Source of the DNA: Streptosporangiaceae bacterium
GTDB lineage: Bacteria; Actinomycetota; Actinomycetes; Streptosporangiales; Streptosporangiaceae
Length of the DNA: 16,587 bases
Assembly: GCA_030043395.1 (NCBI GenBank)
Contig: JASHXW010000255.1
Location: forward strand, 1-16,587
Reading direction: 5' to 3'
Notes under the pieces: model-generated
What the model saw: the letters and a program-made list of their open reading frames with translations, nothing else
The model's database searches: none
Told to the model about the DNA's origin: nothing
Position numbers and translations under genes: made by a program
Shown: positions 1-6,431 of the stretch, piece by piece
Numbering within the stretch: the first letter of the stretch is position 1
Layout: every line of letters begins with the position of its first letter

Positions 1-1025
1 TCCGCGTTCAGCGCCGTATCCGGGCATCCGTGGCCGGAGATGTCCAGCCCCCGGCCATCCCTGTGGCCAGTGCCCGCGTTCACGTAGACGAGGATCTCCG
101 AGCCGCTCGTGCAGGACTCGAGCGCCAGGTACCTGGACCCCAGCCAGGTCCCGCCGTCGATGTCGCACTGGCCCGGTGACTTGGTGAACGCCGGCCATCC
201 CGTCTTGGCAGGAGCCACCCGGCTCGAGCCGGACACGTTCAGGCTGGTTACGCCGTCGCCCGCGAACCCGCCTCCGCCCCGGCCACTGCCGGGGATGTAG
301 GTCAGGACATCATCGTTCTCCCAGGACAAGCTCTGCACTTCAGCCGCAGATGGCTCGCTGAGCTTCCACGTCAGGACGCGGGCTGGATGACCGGGAAGCG
401 GGACCAGCTCGATATGGCCAGGCGCCTGCGGGCTGTTCAGCGTCGTCACTCCGGCGGCGACGGCGGAATCGCCTGGGCGGACGGCGAGTCCGGTGATGAA
501 TTTGTTAGCGCCGAAGACAGGGCCGAAGGGCTGGACGGCACCGGCCTCGCTCACTACCGCAAGGCGGGACTGCTTCAGGCCCAGGTGGTTCGCGTGGCCG
601 GTGTGGTACATGACGACCCAGCCGCCGCCCGGGTTGGTGGCGATCTGCGGTACCGCTCCCACTTCCCGTGGCAGGCCAGGCACCCGCACGGGCGCGCTCG
701 TGCTGCCAACCCTGCTCATCGCGTAATAGCCGCTGCTCGTGAAGCCGAGTACCAGCGGGCCGTCGCCTGAGGGCGGCAGCGAAGGCCGCGGCTTCGGGCT
801 GTTGCCGCTGGTCACTGGCGTCGGGCTTCGGTGACCGGCGCCGGCTAGCTGCGCCGCGGTAATGCCCGCGATGGCCAGGACCGCGAGGCCTGATGCCGCT
901 GCGATGCGAGTCCTGCGCCGGCGTTGCCGCCCGCGCCTGATCACCGCCGTGGCGGCGGGCACCGGTAGCTGAGCTCCGGCGAGCCGCTGGAAACGGTCGC
1001 GAATCTGGCTGTCGTCGTCACGCAT
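1..1025 (-). CDS. Membrane-anchored beta-propeller-like protein, probable partner of the adjacent ECF sigma factor (3' end outside window)
   Basis: An open frame of 341 codons runs from ATG at 1025 down to the left edge with no stop, so the C-terminus is missing. The start overlaps the sigma-factor stop by 8 nt (ATGCGTGA), which implies translational coupling. Residues 1-40 are charged and end in an Arg-rich run. Residues 41-61 form one membrane helix (starts IAAASGLAVLAIAG). A Pro/Ser/Gly linker follows, then about 260 extracytoplasmic residues of short hydrophobic strands and Gly/Trp turns (GGGWVVMYH, GLAVRPGDSAVAAG, YLALESC) that read like a beta-propeller. This layout (cytoplasmic N-tail, one helix, external sensor) is common for genes coupled to SigE-family sigma factors in actinomycetes. 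I see no zinc anti-sigma HxxxCxxC motif, so an anti-sigma role is inference from position and topology. It could instead be a cargo gene of the sigma factor. Confidence 0.8.
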   Translation of the reverse strand, partial: MRDDDSQIRDRFQRLAGAQLPVPAATAVIRRGRQRRRRTRIAAASGLAVLAIAGITAAQLAGAGHRSPTPVTSGNSPKPRPSLPPSGDGPLVLGFTSSGYYAMSRVGSTSAPVRVPGLPREVGAVPQIATNPGGGWVVMYHTGHANHLGLKQSRLAVVSEAGAVQPFGPVFGANKFITGLAVRPGDSAVAAGVTTLNSPQAPGHIELVPLPGHPARVLTWKLSEPSAAEVQSLSWENDDVLTYIPGSGRGGGGFAGDGVTSLNVSGSSRVAPAKTGWPAFTKSPGQCDIDGGTWLGSRYLALESCTSGSEILVYVNAGTGHRDGRGLDISGHGCPDTALNA

Positions 1026-1545
1026 CTGCGGCCTCCGTCCCAGCGCGGCGGGCTGGCCCGCTGTCCTCTGCGAGAGCGAGCGCCAATGCGGCTCTGCCCC
1101 GGGAAAGCCACGCCTTGACGCTGCCGACCGGGCAGCCAAGCTCGCTGGCCACCTGGTCCAGGCTCAGGTCGGCCAGGTAGTGCAGGACGACCGCGACCCG
1201 CTGCCGCTCGGGTAGCGTCCGCAGCGCGGCCACCAGCGCCACCGTGTCGGGGCCGATCTCGATGACCGTCACCCGGCCGGCGAGCTGGCGAGCCGCGGCA
1301 TCGGCCGTCTTCGCGCGGCGCCAGCGGCTCGTGGCCAGGTTGGAGGCCACCCGGCGAACCCAGGCCTCGGGCGAATCGCACCGGCACACGGCAGGCCAGC
1401 GCTGCCAGGCCCTGGCCATGGCCTCGCTCGCAATGTCCTGCGCGTCAGCGACGTTCCCGGTCAGCGCGTACGCGTGCCGGACGATGCGCGCGGAAGTGGC
1501 CGCGTAGAAGTCCTCGAAGTCCGCGGCCGTTGCGGCGTCCGGCAT
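1018..1545 (-). CDS. SigE-family ECF RNA polymerase sigma factor
   Basis: The 175-residue protein has the two-domain ECF layout. Sigma region 2 spans roughly residues 9-75 (FEDFYAATSARIVRHAYALT, then DAQDIASEAMARAWQRW). Sigma region 4 spans roughly 108-160 (LPERQRVAVVLHYLADLSL, then a helix-turn-helix QVASELGCPVGSVKAWLSRG). Length and wording fit the actinobacterial SigE-type group. It would direct core RNA polymerase to promoters of its regulon. The ATG at 1545 is supported by a strong ribosome site AAGGAGG (1556-1550) 4 nt upstream. The next gene downstream starts inside this gene's last codons, so the two are made together. An ECF-type promoter-like sequence lies about 100 nt upstream (1646-1671), suggesting autoregulation. 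The family call is firm; the stimulus is unknown. Confidence 0.95.
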   Translation of the reverse strand: MPDAATAADFEDFYAATSARIVRHAYALTGNVADAQDIASEAMARAWQRWPAVCRCDSPEAWVRRVASNLATSRWRRAKTADAAARQLAGRVTVIEIGPDTVALVAALRTLPERQRVAVVLHYLADLSLDQVASELGCPVGSVKAWLSRGRAALALALAEDSGPARRAGTEAADA

Positions 1546-1645
1546 CAGGCCTCCTTCGCACAGCGTGGCCGCGAGTGACTCCGGCGCGTCCGGCGCGGCT
1601 GCCTGGGCGCCCGGCGGTTACGTGCGATCACCCTCACATGCTGAT

Positions 1646-1671
1646 GACGCGCTGCACAACGCCCCGGTTAC
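1646..1671 (-). promoter_or_regulatory. Putative ECF-type promoter of the sigma-factor gene
   Basis: On the minus strand GTAAC (1671-1667) is followed after exactly 17 nt by CGTC (1649-1646). This resembles the bipartite ECF pattern (-35 with an AAC core, -10 CGTC). It points at the sigma gene and would leave a leader of roughly 95 nt. A second CGGTTAC copy (plus strand 1615-1621, 50 bp away) has no matching CGTC. Autoregulation is inferred. Confidence 0.4.
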
Positions 1672-1707
1672 AGAGATGCAGTTGCTGCTGGCTGCCAAGC
1701 TTGCTTG

Positions 1708-1739
1708 TTGACACGAGTAGTTTGCTGTGCAAATCTAAT
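1708..1739 (+). promoter_or_regulatory. Putative promoter of the winged-helix regulator operon
   Basis: A perfect TTGACA (1708-1713) lies in an unusually AT-rich patch. A TCTAAT (1734-1739) matches the -10 consensus at five of six positions but the spacer is 20 bp; a weaker AATCTA at 1732-1737 gives 18 bp. The start codon is at 1761. The -35 is convincing, the exact -10 less so. Confidence 0.45.
1721..1733. promoter_or_regulatory. Inverted repeat TTTGC-TGT-GCAAA, candidate operator
   Basis: A perfect 5-3-5 dyad lies between the -35 and -10 candidates in front of the winged-helix regulator gene. A repressor bound here would block polymerase, so it is a natural autoregulatory site for the regulator encoded 28 bp downstream. 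That link is inference. TTTGC/GCAAA words also cluster at 4859-4939. Confidence 0.4.
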
Positions 1740-1760
1740 TGCGGTACAGGAGGTCTGCGG

Positions 1761-2177
1761 ATGGTGGAGCAGCGCCGGGGCGCGAAGGACAGCCTCCGCG
1801 AGTCGGGTGCGCCTGGGCAGGACGCCGTCGGCGAGCACCCGACTGCCGGGCTGGACGAGACCGTGCACCAGCGGCACAGGCTGGGCATCCTCGCGATCGC
1901 TTCACGCTCGCGGCAGGTCGACTTCGGCTACCTGCGCGAGGCCCTTGGCCTGACGTCGGGAAACCTGTCGACGCACCTGGCGGTCCTGGAGGACGCGGGG
2001 CTAGTGCAAGTGGAGAAGGGCTACGTGGGCCGGCGCCCGCGAACCTGGGTGAGCATCACGCGGCCCGGCCGCGACGCTCTGGAGTCGGAGCTGGCAGCGC
2101 TGCGCCTGCTCGTCAGCCAGCACGACGGGCAGCGCAGCGCAGAGCAGGCCGGAGGCGGCAGTGAGTACGACAGCTAA
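1761..2177 (+). CDS. Winged-helix DNA-binding transcriptional regulator (MarR/ArsR-like, HTH_34 type)
   Basis: The 138-residue protein has a disordered N-terminus (residues 1-33) followed by one winged-helix domain (about 35-118). The recognition helix region reads LTSGNLSTHLAVLEDAGLVQ and the wing KGYVGRRPRTWVSITRPGRDAL. This matches the short stand-alone winged-helix regulators of actinobacteria that usually sit beside a membrane protein. The ATG at 1761 was chosen because GGAGG (1749-1753) sits 7 nt before it and the upstream in-frame extension to 1530 is promoter sequence. The membrane-protein gene begins inside this gene (17-nt overlap), so the two form one operon. It probably represses its own operon through the dyad at 1721-1733. 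No ligand-binding domain or metal-binding cysteines are visible. Confidence 0.9.
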   Translation: MVEQRRGAKDSLRESGAPGQDAVGEHPTAGLDETVHQRHRLGILAIASRSRQVDFGYLREALGLTSGNLSTHLAVLEDAGLVQVEKGYVGRRPRTWVSITRPGRDALESELAALRLLVSQHDGQRSAEQAGGGSEYDS

Positions 2178-2946
2178 TGACGGGACCGGCGAAGGCCCGG
2201 CGCCAGCCCAGCTCCTGGCGGAGGTTCAGGCGCTCCGCGACCGCGCGAGCGCGGCCGCCCACGCCTACTGGTTGCCTCTCTTGCTGTTCGGCGCGCTGAT
2301 CTGCGGATCGCTGGCGTTCTACCTGGGGCTGGGCCCAGCGCGGCCAGTGTTCCTGACGCGGCCTGGCCGTGGTTTGCCTTGCGGCCCAGGACTCGGCGAC
2401 CTGTGCGGAGCGCACGTGGTCGTGCACGTGTTCCACATCGCAGCACTTGGGTACTACTGGCAGCTCGCCATCCCGGCGGGCGTGGTCCTGACCGTGCTCT
2501 GGTACCGCTGGCGAGGGAACAAGGTGGGCCTGCGCACGCCGGCGCTTGGATTCCTGATTACCGGGCTGATCTTGTCTGAGCTGGTGCTGCTCGTCCCGCT
2601 GCTGCTGTCGCAATCAAGCTCGCCGGGCGTCCAGGACGTCATCAGCGCCGCCCGGAAGGCCGGCGCCCTCGTGATCATCGCCGCCTTGCTCTGGGTGCTT
2701 GCCTGGACCGAGCGCAGCCGCGTGCTCGCCGCGGTCACGGCCGTCTACTTCGTGGTCGTGCTGGTGGTCGCCCCGTTCACCGGAGGTGGCATCGAAGGCG
2801 GCAGCACTGGCACTCCCGACCTGCCGCTGGCGAGCCTGCGGCTCATCGGGCTGATCCCCGCCCTAGTGCTGCTCGGAGCCGGCCTGGCGGCCTTGCTCGT
2901 CCAGCGCAGGCGCCTGAGCGAACTTCACACGAACTCCACCGGATGA
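2161..2946 (+). CDS. Multi-pass integral membrane protein paired with the winged-helix regulator
   Basis: The 261-residue protein has a soluble N-terminus (1-33, with a short amphipathic QALRDRASAAAHAY stretch) and five to six hydrophobic segments, at about 35-58, 83-115, 129-150, 167-185, 188-208 and 228-250. It ends in a basic tail (QRRRLSEL). No transporter, kinase or enzyme motif is recognisable. The GTG start at 2161 is preceded by GGAGG (2151-2155) at 5 nt and overlaps the regulator's last 17 nt, so production is likely coupled. Small winged-helix regulators with a membrane partner of this type are frequent in actinomycetes, but the function is not established. Two Cys (CGPGLGDLC) in the first loop could form a disulfide if external. 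Existence is certain, function unknown. Confidence 0.85.
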   Translation: MSTTANDGTGEGPAPAQLLAEVQALRDRASAAAHAYWLPLLLFGALICGSLAFYLGLGPARPVFLTRPGRGLPCGPGLGDLCGAHVVVHVFHIAALGYYWQLAIPAGVVLTVLWYRWRGNKVGLRTPALGFLITGLILSELVLLVPLLLSQSSSPGVQDVISAARKAGALVIIAALLWVLAWTERSRVLAAVTAVYFVVVLVVAPFTGGGIEGGSTGTPDLPLASLRLIGLIPALVLLGAGLAALLVQRRRLSELHTNSTG

Positions 2947-2989
2947 GCACCCGCGCTCCAGTCCCGCTGTGTTGTATCAATCGTGATCG

Positions 2990-3113
2990 GTGATTGGGGG
3001 GAACCACACCGGTCAACGGGGATACGAGAGCGGCCCAGGGGGACGCGACCCGCGCAAGCGTGATTGACGCGGGGTCTGCTCTCAGCCGCGCAGACGTGTC
3101 TGGATGTAACCAG
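2990..3113 (+). other. Non-coding stretch with nested RNA-folding potential (possible structured RNA)
   Basis: The 256-nt gap between 2946 and 3203 has no convincing gene. It contains nested complementary segments: GAGAGC (3026-3031) with GCTCTC (3078-3083), enclosing GACCCGCG (3047-3054) with CGCGGGGTC (3068-3076, one bulged G). CAGAC/GTCTG (3091-3095/3098-3102) and the overlapping alternative CTGG/CCAG (3100-3103/3110-3113) follow. The 5' part GGGGGGAACCAC and a later ACGGGGATA loosely recall the first half of actinobacterial c-di-AMP (ydaO-type) riboswitches. The conserved 3' half of that riboswitch is not found and no plus-strand gene follows. A structured RNA is possible; a riboswitch is not supported. 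Confidence 0.25.
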
Positions 3114-3155
3114 GGGGGCGAGTCCGGGCACGTCGCGCGCGACCGATCAAGGCCG

Positions 3156-3185
3156 GCGGGCCAGCCGGTACGGCGGCTGGCCCGC
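3156..3185 (-). terminator. Strong hairpin, transcription terminator of the lipoprotein gene
   Basis: Arms GCGGGCCAGCC (3156-3166) and GGCTGGCCCGC (3175-3185) pair perfectly over 11 bp, extended to 12 bp by G3167-C3174, leaving a 6-nt loop. It lies 17 nt past the stop of the minus-strand lipoprotein gene. The following T-run is weak (CCTTGAT on the minus strand), as is usual for actinobacterial terminators. It could also stop any plus-strand transcript from the non-coding region. Confidence 0.75.
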
Positions 3186-3202
3186 TCCTTGGGCGCAGGA
3201 CC

Positions 3203-4789
3203 TTACTGATACGAGATCATCACCGGCTGCGGCGTGTGCTGCATCGTCTCGGACGGGGTCAGCATGGGGTGATCCTTGACGAAGAAGTTCTTCCACCCGA
3301 AGTACACCCCGCGCGGGGCGGCACCGGTCACCGCATCCCAGGTTTGCTGCTTGTCGGCCGGAGTGCCCTGGCCATCCATGTGGATGACGATCGCCAGGTC
3401 ATCGTGATGGGTGTCAAGCGCCTGCTCGTCGATGATCATGTTCAACCGGAACTGGTGCAGCACCAGCAGCTTCTGCGGCAGGTGATAGCGCGCGGTCAGC
3501 CCGGCAAGCCACTTGATGACGCTGTTGACCTCGGTGATGTTCACGCTGCCGATCTGCTGCAGCGGCATCTGAGTGGGGCCGAGCTTCCACTCCGGGTCGA
3601 GCGCGAGGCCGACGTTGGGGAGTTCGAGCAGCCGCTTATACCACTTGGCCTGGGTCAGGAAGTTCGCCCGCCCAGGCTGCAGGTCGAGCACGACATACAT
3701 GCCTGCCTTGGAGGCTGCCTGGACCCACGGGCGGATGTCAGCGATGGGGGTCAGGTAGGAGTAGGTGCCGCCCTCAGGCTCGTCGGCGCCTTGCGCGACG
3801 CTGGCGATGATCTCGAACGTCGGGATGACCGGCACCTTGCTCAGCGGCCGGTACAGCGCAGCGAGCCGCTTGATGCGCGCGATGCTCTGTGGCAGGTCCT
3901 GCTCTCCGAGCGCGCCGAGTGCCGGCGCGCCGGGATGCCCGTACAGCGCGACGAGCCGGTGCATGGGGAACAGCACCTGCCCGCCACCGGGAAGCTGGAC
4001 TCCGGTTGCCGCGACGGCGATGCGCGCGCTGAGCCGTTTGGCTGGCCCGAACCTGCTTCCGAGCGCCAGCACGTGCGCCGGCTTGACGGCGGCGATCGCG
4101 GTGATGGCGGCAGGGTCGGCCTGCGGGTCATATCCGTGCACGGTGATCACTTGCGCGCCCGCAGCGTGGGCGGTCGCGACCGCCGCGCTGGTCCTCGCGC
4201 CGTTCTCGCCATCGCGGGTGAGCAGGATGACCTTGCTCACCGGCAGCGGCGCCGTGGTCTTGGGCAGCTTGCCCAGGCTGGTCACGACCTGGATCCGGCC
4301 CAGCGGGCCCGACAGCTCATTCGCGCCGAGTCCGACCGCGAGCACCGCCTTGGGGCGGAGCGCCTTGATCTCGGTGCGGGCAAGCGAGCTCAGCGACCTC
4401 GCTCCAGAGTGCCCGGAGCTGAGGAACAACGGCGCGTGCACGCGCCCCGCGTCGGCCGCCGCCGCGGTCACCGCGGCCTTGCTGGCGACATTCGCGACGA
4501 CGACGACGGGCGCGGAAGCGAACAGCTGCTGTGCCACGTGGGCGGCAACCGCGCCAGGAGGGCCCGTAAGCACGAACGTCTTCGACGCGGGGACCCTGGT
4601 CAGCGGCGCGTAAGGACCCGCTTGCGCCTGTCCCTGGGGGCTGGCCAAATTGCAGGCGGTCGCGCCGAGCGCAATGGCTGATAGGGCGAGCATCGACGCG
4701 CAGGCGCGAAGCGGCCTGCGCGCGGGGACCCGTGCCGTTGCGGCCACGGCGTTCAGGGCGGGATTCGACCGGTGGTAGCCAGACGACAC
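3203..4789 (-). CDS. Secreted lipoprotein with cell-wall-binding-repeat-like N-terminus and putative TIM-barrel hydrolase-like domain
   Basis: The 528-residue protein starts at GTG 4789, supported by AAAGGGGG (4804-4797) 7 nt upstream. Residues 1-46 are an export signal: a long basic n-region, the hydrophobic stretch LALSAIALGA, and lipobox-like ATAC with Cys46 (Ala at -3 is slightly atypical). Residues about 70-260 repeat an alternating strand/helix theme (PVVVVANVASK, APLFLSSG, ALRPKAVLAVG, KPAHVLALGSRFG) that recalls cell-wall-binding repeat 2. Residues about 270-528 look like a TIM barrel with polar residues at strand ends: E326 (IPTFEI), D369 (VVLDLQPG), D398/E400 (ALDPEW), H445 (LVLHQF), H470/D472 (VIHMDG), W499. 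These could form an active site, perhaps for wall glycans. I cannot name a family, and the enzymatic role is inference. A terminator follows the gene. Confidence 0.85.
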   Translation of the reverse strand: MSSGYHRSNPALNAVAATARVPARRPLRACASMLALSAIALGATACNLASPQGQAQAGPYAPLTRVPASKTFVLTGPPGAVAAHVAQQLFASAPVVVVANVASKAAVTAAAADAGRVHAPLFLSSGHSGARSLSSLARTEIKALRPKAVLAVGLGANELSGPLGRIQVVTSLGKLPKTTAPLPVSKVILLTRDGENGARTSAAVATAHAAGAQVITVHGYDPQADPAAITAIAAVKPAHVLALGSRFGPAKRLSARIAVAATGVQLPGGGQVLFPMHRLVALYGHPGAPALGALGEQDLPQSIARIKRLAALYRPLSKVPVIPTFEIIASVAQGADEPEGGTYSYLTPIADIRPWVQAASKAGMYVVLDLQPGRANFLTQAKWYKRLLELPNVGLALDPEWKLGPTQMPLQQIGSVNITEVNSVIKWLAGLTARYHLPQKLLVLHQFRLNMIIDEQALDTHHDDLAIVIHMDGQGTPADKQQTWDAVTGAAPRGVYFGWKNFFVKDHPMLTPSETMQHTPQPVMISYQ

Positions 4790-4840
4790 GGCACAGCCCC
4801 CTTTCCGAGCAGCCTCGACTCCCTAGGACAGCGGGGCGGG

Positions 4841-4858
4841 CTCATCGGTTGCGATGAG
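4841..4858. promoter_or_regulatory. Inverted repeat CTCATCG-GTTG-CGATGAG upstream of the lipoprotein gene
   Basis: A perfect 7-bp dyad with a 4-nt spacer sits 52-69 nt upstream of the GTG at 4789. In RNA it would be a compact leader hairpin; in DNA it could be an operator. The spacer is short for a protein-binding dyad, so a leader stem-loop is at least as likely. Confidence 0.4.
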
Positions 4859-4941
4859 TTTGCCAGAGGATGGCGAGCGCCATGGAATTGTTTGCAGATC
4901 GTGACTTTGCACGGCGCGCAAGCTTTATCCGCCGGCAAACT
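4857..4941. promoter_or_regulatory. Regulatory region with clustered TTTGC / GCAAA words
   Basis: AGTTTGCC (4857-4864) and GGCAAACT (4934-4941) are exact reverse complements. Between them lie further TTTGC words at 4891-4895 and 4906-4910. The stretch is much more AT-rich than its surroundings and lies in the 241-nt gap upstream of the minus-strand lipoprotein gene, so it very likely holds its promoter. I could not place a convincing -35/-10 pair. The half-site equals that of the dyad at 1721-1733, so a shared regulator is conceivable. Confidence 0.35.
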
Positions 4942-5004
4942 AGAACTACTAAGTCCGGGCACGACGTAATGGCATTGCTGGCTTGGCTAGCGGGCTCCGG
5001 CAGT

Positions 5005-5038
5005 GGGCGTGCGCTAGTCGCTGGCGTTCGCTAGTCGC
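5005..5038. repeat. 17-bp imperfect tandem duplication across the PLD-gene stop codon
   Basis: Read on the minus strand, units 5038-5022 and 5021-5005 are GCGACTAGCG-A-ACGCC-A and GCGACTAGCG-C-ACGCC-C, identical at 15 of 17 positions. The first unit contains the TAG stop of the phospholipase D-like gene; the second carries a copy of the same TAG out of frame. It looks like a small slippage duplication that did not alter the protein. Confidence 0.7.
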
Positions 5039-6386
5039 GGGCGGTGCACCTTGCGCCTGCGACCCTGACGGTGATGAGTGCCCCGGGTGCCGGGCCGTTG
5101 AGATAGATAAGCGCGTAACCAGAGCCATTGGTCTGCCAGCTGCGGGAGTACCCGCCGGCGGTCGCAGTGGCCGTCTGGTAAGGCTCGTCGGAGTGCACAT
5201 AGACGTTGTTCTCGTCGCGGGCCGCGTCATAGACGGTGGCCGTGGCGGTGCACCGGGCACTCGAGGCCCTCCCGCCCGGCCCGGACGAGCTCGGTGGTGA
5301 GTATGGCGTGGCGCGCGCGTAGTCCCCGGCAATTGTCCTGCTGATGCCGCGGACGATCGCAGGGTCACGGGTCAGGATCCCGAGCTCCCGGTTGTAGTCC
5401 AGGCTCGCCTGCGAGAAGTTCTCCGAGCCGACCAGCACGCGCTGGCCTGGCAGCCCGGCGTCGGCGACGATCGCCTTGGCGTGTATGTACAGGGCGCTCG
5501 GATCGTCAGGGTAGAGCCTGATGTGGACCCCTGCCCTGGCTAGCTGCGTGAAGGCCGCGTCCCACTCGGGGTCCGCGGTCATGGTCAAGGTGACGTCGAC
5601 GCCGCGTCGCGCAGCGGCTGCCAGGGCGCTGGTGACAGCCGGGTCGTCCATCTCCTCCTGCTCCAGCGCGAGCGTGTGCTTCGCGCCGCCTATTACCGAC
5701 AGGACCGAGCTTTGCGCGTTGGTCGGCGACCAGACCAGGTCGGTGCCGTCTGGCGGGCTGATGGGCCTGCCAGCGAAGTCGGCGTCGAAGGTGGCCACGA
5801 TCGCTGCGACGTCGGCGTGGTCGGCGTCGATCACAGCGAAGTCCCTGGTGCCTGGGTAGTCCTCGCTCACCAGGTTCCCGGTCATGATGACCGAGGTGGC
5901 ATCGTCCACGGTCAGCGTCTTCTGGTGGTAGATCACTCCGGCCGGTCCCCATCGGACGTGGACGCCGTGCGCGGCCAGGTAGTCGTACGCGGGCGTGTTG
6001 GCGGACTTCTCCAGGTCCTGATCCAGGATCACCCGGACGTCCACGCCGCGGGCAGCGTCCGCCGCGAGGTCCGATTCCGCGGCGTGGTCGATCAGCTCGT
6101 ACATGCTCAGGTCCACCGACGAGCGCGCACTGGTGATGAGCCGGTAGATCGGCCCGATGCCAGCCTGCGGCTCGACCAGCAGCCGCAGCGACCCTGCTGC
6201 GCCGGCCGAGCCCGGAGTGCTGCCGCGCGAATTCGCCGACCGGGGCGAGGCGGAAGCGGAAGCGGTGCGGGCCGTGCCGGCGGTCGGGCCCGACGGCGGT
6301 CGTGCGCCCGGTTGACTGGCGGCCCCGCACCCGCTGACGGCGGCCAGTGCGGCGGCAGTGAAAGTGAGAAGAATCGCGCGGCGCAA
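5031..6386 (-). CDS. Secreted phospholipase D-fold (double HKD) lipoprotein
   Basis: The 451-residue protein begins with a lipoprotein signal (MRRAILLTFTAAALAAVSGC, lipobox VSGC, Cys20) and a Ser/Thr/Pro/Gly linker to about 65. Two PLD halves follow. HKD 1 is HQKTLTVD (H154, K156, D161) with TGN at 169-171; HKD 2 is HAKAIVAD (H302, K304, D309) with GSENFS at 320-325. Both have the full HxKx4D pattern, so an active phosphodiesterase/transphosphatidylase built from one chain is expected outside the membrane. Residues 376-451 form a small C-terminal beta-type domain with Cys379 and Cys447 near its ends, a possible disulfide. The substrate (phospholipid, teichoic-type polymer or extracellular nucleic acid) is unknown. 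The TTG start at 6386 is chosen because an in-frame stop lies six codons upstream and GGAG precedes it. The gene follows its own promoter. Confidence 0.9.
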   Translation of the reverse strand: MRRAILLTFTAAALAAVSGCGAASQPGARPPSGPTAGTARTASASASPRSANSRGSTPGSAGAAGSLRLLVEPQAGIGPIYRLITSARSSVDLSMYELIDHAAESDLAADAARGVDVRVILDQDLEKSANTPAYDYLAAHGVHVRWGPAGVIYHQKTLTVDDATSVIMTGNLVSEDYPGTRDFAVIDADHADVAAIVATFDADFAGRPISPPDGTDLVWSPTNAQSSVLSVIGGAKHTLALEQEEMDDPAVTSALAAAARRGVDVTLTMTADPEWDAAFTQLARAGVHIRLYPDDPSALYIHAKAIVADAGLPGQRVLVGSENFSQASLDYNRELGILTRDPAIVRGISRTIAGDYARATPYSPPSSSGPGGRASSARCTATATVYDAARDENNVYVHSDEPYQTATATAGGYSRSWQTNGSGYALIYLNGPAPGALITVRVAGARCTARD

Positions 6387-6388
6387 GT

Positions 6389-6400
6389 CGGAGCGCTCCG
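6389..6400. promoter_or_regulatory. Palindrome CGGAGCGCTCCG over the ribosome site of the PLD-like gene
   Basis: A perfect 12-bp palindrome begins 3 nt upstream of the TTG start and contains the GGAG that probably serves as ribosome site. In mRNA it has no loop on its own; in DNA it could be a protein site. Its position on the start region is notable, but such GC palindromes are not rare at this composition. Confidence 0.3.
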
Positions 6401-6431
6401 CTCATCATCGGGGGAAGTGAAAAGTGCGACC

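Noticed and set aside
1530..1760. In-frame N-terminal extension of the winged-helix regulator
   Set aside because: It is encoded by the intergenic region holding TTGACA and the dyad, is Cys/Arg-rich and unlike the domain, and GGAGG precedes the ATG at 1761.
2990..3113. c-di-AMP (ydaO-type) riboswitch
   Set aside because: Only the 5' half is vaguely similar. The conserved 3' segment and a downstream plus-strand cell-wall gene are missing, so it is reported only as possible structured RNA.
3236..4681. Long plus-strand open frame opposite the lipoprotein gene
   Set aside because: It is rich in Arg/Gly/His/Asp without domains or a ribosome site, while the opposite strand has a signal peptide, ordered domains and a terminator. 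Antisense openness is expected at this GC content.
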